A stretch of 7,218 nucleotides of DNA, from contig JALQTL010000051.1 in NCBI GenBank assembly GCA_023260935.1, positions 1-7,218 on the forward strand. Reading direction: 5' to 3'. The DNA comes from Paracoccaceae bacterium. GTDB lineage: Bacteria > Pseudomonadota > Alphaproteobacteria > Rhodobacterales > Rhodobacteraceae. The position numbers and the translations under genes were made by a program. Below are positions 5,151 to 7,218 of the stretch, in pieces (position 1 is the first letter of the stretch; each line of letters begins with the position of its first letter). The notes below the pieces were generated by a model that made no database searches, was not told the origin of the DNA, and saw only the letters and a list, made by a program, of their open reading frames with translations.

Positions 5151-5372
5151 TCAGAAGCCCAGACCGGCGTACTTGTTCTTGAACTTAGACACGCGGCCGC
5201 CGGTATCCATCAGCTTGGCCGACTGGCCGGTCCAGGCGGGGTGGGCCAGCGGATCGATATCCAGCGCCAGCGTTTCGCCTTCCTTGCCATAGGTCGACCG
5301 GGTCCGATAGGTGGTGCCGTCGGTCATCTTCACTTCGATGAAGTGATAGTCGGGGTGAATGCCCTCTTTCAT
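5151..5372 (-). CDS. rpmE: 50S ribosomal protein L31, zinc-free form
   Basis: A 73-residue bL31 protein of the large subunit, bridging to the 30S head. It begins MKEGIHPDYHFIEVKMTDGT and ends with GGRVSKFKNKYAG, both hallmarks of L31. E. coli L31 binds zinc by four cysteines; here there are none, and the CxxC region is replaced by DIDPLAHPAWTG. It is therefore the C-minus type, which does not need zinc and would not store or release it. The ATG at 5370-5372 has AGGAG at 5381-5385; the longer open frame overlaps rplS and is rejected. It follows rplS by 14 bp and is surely co-transcribed, ending at the hairpin at 5100-5130. Confidence 0.96.
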   Translation of the reverse strand: MKEGIHPDYHFIEVKMTDGTTYRTRSTYGKEGETLALDIDPLAHPAWTGQSAKLMDTGGRVSKFKNKYAGLGF

Positions 5373-5386
5373 CTTCGCGGCTCCTC

Positions 5387-5761
5387 TTATTCGGACTTGG
5401 CTTTGTAGGTGGTGTCTTCGGCGATACGGGCCGATTTGCCGCGGCGCGAACGCAGGTAGTAGAGCTTCGCGCGACGCACACGGCCCCGGCGGACAACTTC
5501 GATCGAGTCGATGTTGGTCGAATACAGCGGGAACACCCGTTCCACGCCTTCGCCGAAGGAAATCTTGCGCACCGTGAACGACGCCGCGATGGTGCTGCCG
5601 CCGCGACGGCCGATGCACACGCCTTCGTAGTTCTGCACGCGCGAACGCGAGCCTTCGGTCACCTTGTAACCGACACGGATGGTGTCACCGGCCTTGAAAT
5701 CCGGGATGGTCTTGCCAAGCGCAGCAATCTGCTCGGCTTCGATCTGGGCGATGAGGTTCAT
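5387..5761 (-). CDS. rplS: 50S ribosomal protein L19
   Basis: A 124-residue bL19 protein at the 30S-50S interface. The SH3-like core runs from about residue 20 to 90 (PDFKAGDTIRVGYKVTEGSR, RVQNYEGVCIGRRGGS, SFTVRKISFGEGVERVFPLYS). The basic motif RRGRVRRAKLYYLRSRRGKSARI at 91-113 is the usual RNA-binding end. The ATG at 5759-5761 gives the family start MNLIAQIEAEQI and has GGAG at 5772-5775. The frame is open back to 5938 through the leader; the longer start is rejected because no L19 has such an extension. It lies in the conserved trmD-rplS neighbourhood, but a 304-bp gap with its own promoter separates it from trmD. Confidence 0.97.
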   Translation of the reverse strand: MNLIAQIEAEQIAALGKTIPDFKAGDTIRVGYKVTEGSRSRVQNYEGVCIGRRGGSTIAASFTVRKISFGEGVERVFPLYSTNIDSIEVVRRGRVRRAKLYYLRSRRGKSARIAEDTTYKAKSE

Positions 5762-5980
5762 GCGCCGTCTTCTCCGTTCTTGCCTGCGGTGTTTTCCGCA
5801 GAGGTGATGCCGCCAGAGAGCTCTTGGTCTTTGACCGGGTCCCCATCCGTGGATGAGCCCGCCAGAGGTCAGGCCTGCGTTTCTTTGGTGCCGCCCCTGC
5901 CAATGATTGACCGGCAAAGAATCCCGATCAGAAAGCAAAGGAAAGCGGGTCCGCCGACTGATTCAGCCGCAGACCGCCGG
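5762..5980 (-). ncRNA. Structured 5' leader of rplS (putative regulatory RNA)
   Basis: This stretch has no gene that I can support, but holds three hairpins on the minus strand. H1 (5948-5975) has 12 pairs with one bulged G and an AAT triloop, and begins almost at the predicted transcript start. H2 closes with TTCTTTG/CAAAGAA (5915-5921 with 5881-5887) around a GC-rich inner part. H3 (5784-5801) is CTGCGG, 6-nt loop, CCGCAG, ending 8 nt before the rplS GGAG. Such a layout could serve autoregulation by L19 or mRNA stability; no known leader family is recognised. Structures were found by eye, not by folding. Confidence 0.4.
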
Positions 5981-6009
5981 GGTATAGGGGCAAGCAGCAA
6001 CAGGGTCAA
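5981..6009 (-). promoter_or_regulatory. Sigma-70-like promoter of rplS-rpmE
   Basis: On the minus strand TTGACC (6004-6009, 5 of 6 consensus bases) and TATACC (5981-5986, 4 of 6) are separated by 17 nt. Transcription would start near 5974, giving a leader of about 212 nt before rplS. It sits 57 bp past the trmD stop, so L19 and L31 can be made in larger amounts than TrmD. Strongest complete promoter in the window. Confidence 0.68.
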
Positions 6010-6065
6010 GCGAATTGGGCCGGCTGACAGGCCTTGCGCAGGGTGCCGGCAAGGGCCGGGCCCTT

Positions 6066-6878
6066 TCAGCGCGGCGGCCGGTGCTGCGCCCACAGATCGG
6101 GGCGGCGTTCCTTGGTCAACGCTTCAGCCTGCTGGCGGCGCCATTTCGCGATTTCGGCATGATTGCCCGACAGAAGAACGGGCGGTATTTCGCGCCCCTC
6201 CCAGACCGGGGGGCGGGTATACTGGGGGTGCTCCAGAAGGCCGGCGGAATGGCTTTCCTCTTCCAGGCTTTCGGCATTGCCGATCACCCCGGGCAACAGC
6301 CGCACGCTGGCATCCAGCAACGCCTGTGCCGCAATCTCGCCTCCCGTCAGGACGAAGTCGCCCAGGCTGACCTCTTCGATCTGCCAGTGATCCAGAACCC
6401 GCTGGTCCACGCCTTCGAACCGGCCGCACAGCAGCGTCATGCCATCACAGGCGGCAAATCGGCGGGCCATGGCCTGATCGAACCGCTGCCCCCGGGGCGA
6501 AAGATAGATCAGCGGCCAGCGGCCCCGGTCGGGCGGGGTGCCGGCCATTGCATCGCGCAACGCGGCATCCACCACATCGGCCCGCAAGACCATGCCCGCC
6601 CCGCCGCCGGCGGGGGTGTCATCGACATTGCGGTGGCGCCCGATGCCAAAGGGGCGCAGGTCCGTAACCTCCAGCCGCCAGCGGCCCAGATCCATTGCCT
6701 TTCCGGTCAGCGACTGGGCCAGAACCCCCGGAAAGGCATCGGGGAAAAGCGTGATCACCCGCGCAACCCATGCCCCGCGAACGGGCGGCGGCTCTGCCAT
6801 CAGGTCACGCGGCTGCAAGACCGGGCGAATGGTCAGCCGGCCGTGGGATTTCAGCGGTTTTTCGGGGTGATCGGACAT
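6066..6878 (-). CDS. trmD: tRNA (guanine-N1)-methyltransferase TrmD
   Basis: A 270-residue SPOUT-class enzyme that puts a methyl group from S-adenosylmethionine on N1 of G37 in tRNAs reading CNN codons, preventing frameshifts. The family core starts near residue 40 (RVITLFPDAFPG). Motifs follow in order: HRNVDDTPAGGGAGMVLR at 82-99, LLCGRFEGVDQRV at 149-161 and SLGDFVLTGGE at 171-181, which form the trefoil knot, then VIGNAESLEEESH and LLEHPQYTRP. D189 in LLDASVR is the likely catalytic aspartate, by comparison with D169 of other TrmDs. The protein has about 37 extra residues at the N-terminus relative to E. coli. The ATG at 6876-6878 lacks a ribosome site; an ATG at 6798-6800 (residue 27) is the alternative, also without a good site. 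I think the extension occurs in other Rhodobacterales TrmDs, from memory. Confidence 0.95.
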   Translation of the reverse strand: MSDHPEKPLKSHGRLTIRPVLQPRDLMAEPPPVRGAWVARVITLFPDAFPGVLAQSLTGKAMDLGRWRLEVTDLRPFGIGRHRNVDDTPAGGGAGMVLRADVVDAALRDAMAGTPPDRGRWPLIYLSPRGQRFDQAMARRFAACDGMTLLCGRFEGVDQRVLDHWQIEEVSLGDFVLTGGEIAAQALLDASVRLLPGVIGNAESLEEESHSAGLLEHPQYTRPPVWEGREIPPVLLSGNHAEIAKWRRQQAEALTKERRPDLWAQHRPPR

Positions 6879-6884
6879 GGGGCG

Positions 6885-6913
6885 TATCTAGCGCCCGGCG
6901 GGGGCCCGCGCAA
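6885..6913 (-). promoter_or_regulatory. Weak promoter candidate just before trmD
   Basis: TTGCGC (6908-6913) and TAGATA (6885-6890) are 17 nt apart on the minus strand, and TAGATA ends 6 nt before the trmD ATG. Each box matches only 3 of 6 consensus bases. If used, the mRNA would be nearly leaderless, which fits the missing ribosome site at this start. Cotranscription from the gene at the right edge, 72 bp upstream, is equally possible. Confidence 0.25.
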
Positions 6914-6950
6914 AGGATTTCCGGCATTCCGCCCGGTTACGATTGCCCTG

Positions 6951-7218
6951 TTATGTTCGGCGGTCGCGGGGCGGGGTCAGTTCATGAAGACGGTCGGCCA
7001 GGGCAGAAAGCGCCTCATTCAGCGGATCGCCGTGGCGGCTGTCGATCTGGCCCGAAACTTCACGCGCGGAAGGAAAGCCATACCACAGGCGCGGCTCTCT
7101 TTGCAGCAGGACCAGGGCCCGGCCGGCGAAAAGGCCCAGAAGATCCGCCGAAGGCGCGGCCATGCGAAAGCCGACAAGCTGAGCATCCTGCAACCCTTCC
7201 TGAACCGACCGCCCCGGC
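6951..7218 (-). CDS. Unrecognised protein, C-terminal 88 residues (cut by window edge)
   Basis: The frame is open at position 7218 and ends with TAA at 6951-6953. I do not recognise it. The visible part contains LVGFRMAAPSADLLGLFAGRALVLLQREPRLWYGF, a stretch of mixed hydrophobic and aromatic residues, then SAREVSGQ and a helical end LNEALSALADRLHELTPPRDRRT with a basic tip. There are no cysteines and no clear membrane segment. The codon pattern (G/C in third positions) supports real coding. The TTG at 7191-7193 is not taken as a start, because the frame continues upstream without a stop. In many proteobacteria rimM precedes trmD, but this end does not look like the PRC-barrel end of RimM. It is 72 bp upstream of trmD on the same strand, so it may share its transcript. 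Confidence 0.7.
   Translation of the reverse strand, partial: PGRSVQEGLQDAQLVGFRMAAPSADLLGLFAGRALVLLQREPRLWYGFPSAREVSGQIDSRHGDPLNEALSALADRLHELTPPRDRRT

Noticed and set aside
5762..5938. N-terminally extended L19 using the frame open to 5938.
   Set aside because: L19 has a conserved short N-terminus matching the ATG at 5759-5761, and the extension is Arg/His-rich and non-family.

Overview
The window looks like core chromosome of a high-GC alphaproteobacterium of the Rhodobacterales (Rhodobacter/Gemmobacter/Paracoccus-like). The reasons are an F0 ATP synthase operon in the order atpI-atpB-atpE-b', a MipZ division regulator, a MatB-type malonyl-CoA synthetase, an L31 protein without cysteines, and a GC-rich hairpin repeat of a kind I remember from Rhodobacterales genomes. 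I see no phage, insertion sequence, CRISPR array, tRNA or rRNA, and no obviously new multi-gene system. The best leads for novelty are small: an unlisted 51-codon gene, a structured leader before rplS, a palindromic operator candidate, and a hairpin repeat that forms the end of a regulator gene.

Layout. Positions 1-1648 (minus strand) carry the start of the F0 operon: atpI, atpB, atpE and the first 59 codons of the b' subunit, which runs off the left edge. A good sigma-70-like promoter lies at 1680-1708. Positions 1649-1909 are a divergent intergenic region holding that promoter and a perfect 16-bp palindrome inside a second, plus-strand promoter. At 1910-2284 (plus) is a small ArsR-family regulator that probably starts without a Shine-Dalgarno site. 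It is convergent with matB (2303-3811, minus). A 51-codon plus-strand gene (3984-4139) then overlaps the 3' end of mipZ (4123-4932, minus) by 17 bp. A GC tandem repeat and a strong intrinsic terminator separate mipZ from the ribosomal/tRNA-modification block on the minus strand: trmD (6066-6878), a 304-bp leader region, rplS (5387-5761) and rpmE (5151-5372). The right edge holds the C-terminal 88 residues of an unrecognised protein (6951-7218, minus).

How the genes work together. The left block builds the membrane rotor and stator of the proton-driven ATP synthase; AtpI is its assembly factor. rplS and rpmE encode 50S proteins, and TrmD methylates G37 of tRNAs, so the right block serves translation. 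MipZ places the FtsZ ring, and MatB activates malonate to malonyl-CoA. The regulator, MatB, the small gene and MipZ are single-gene units with no obvious shared pathway.
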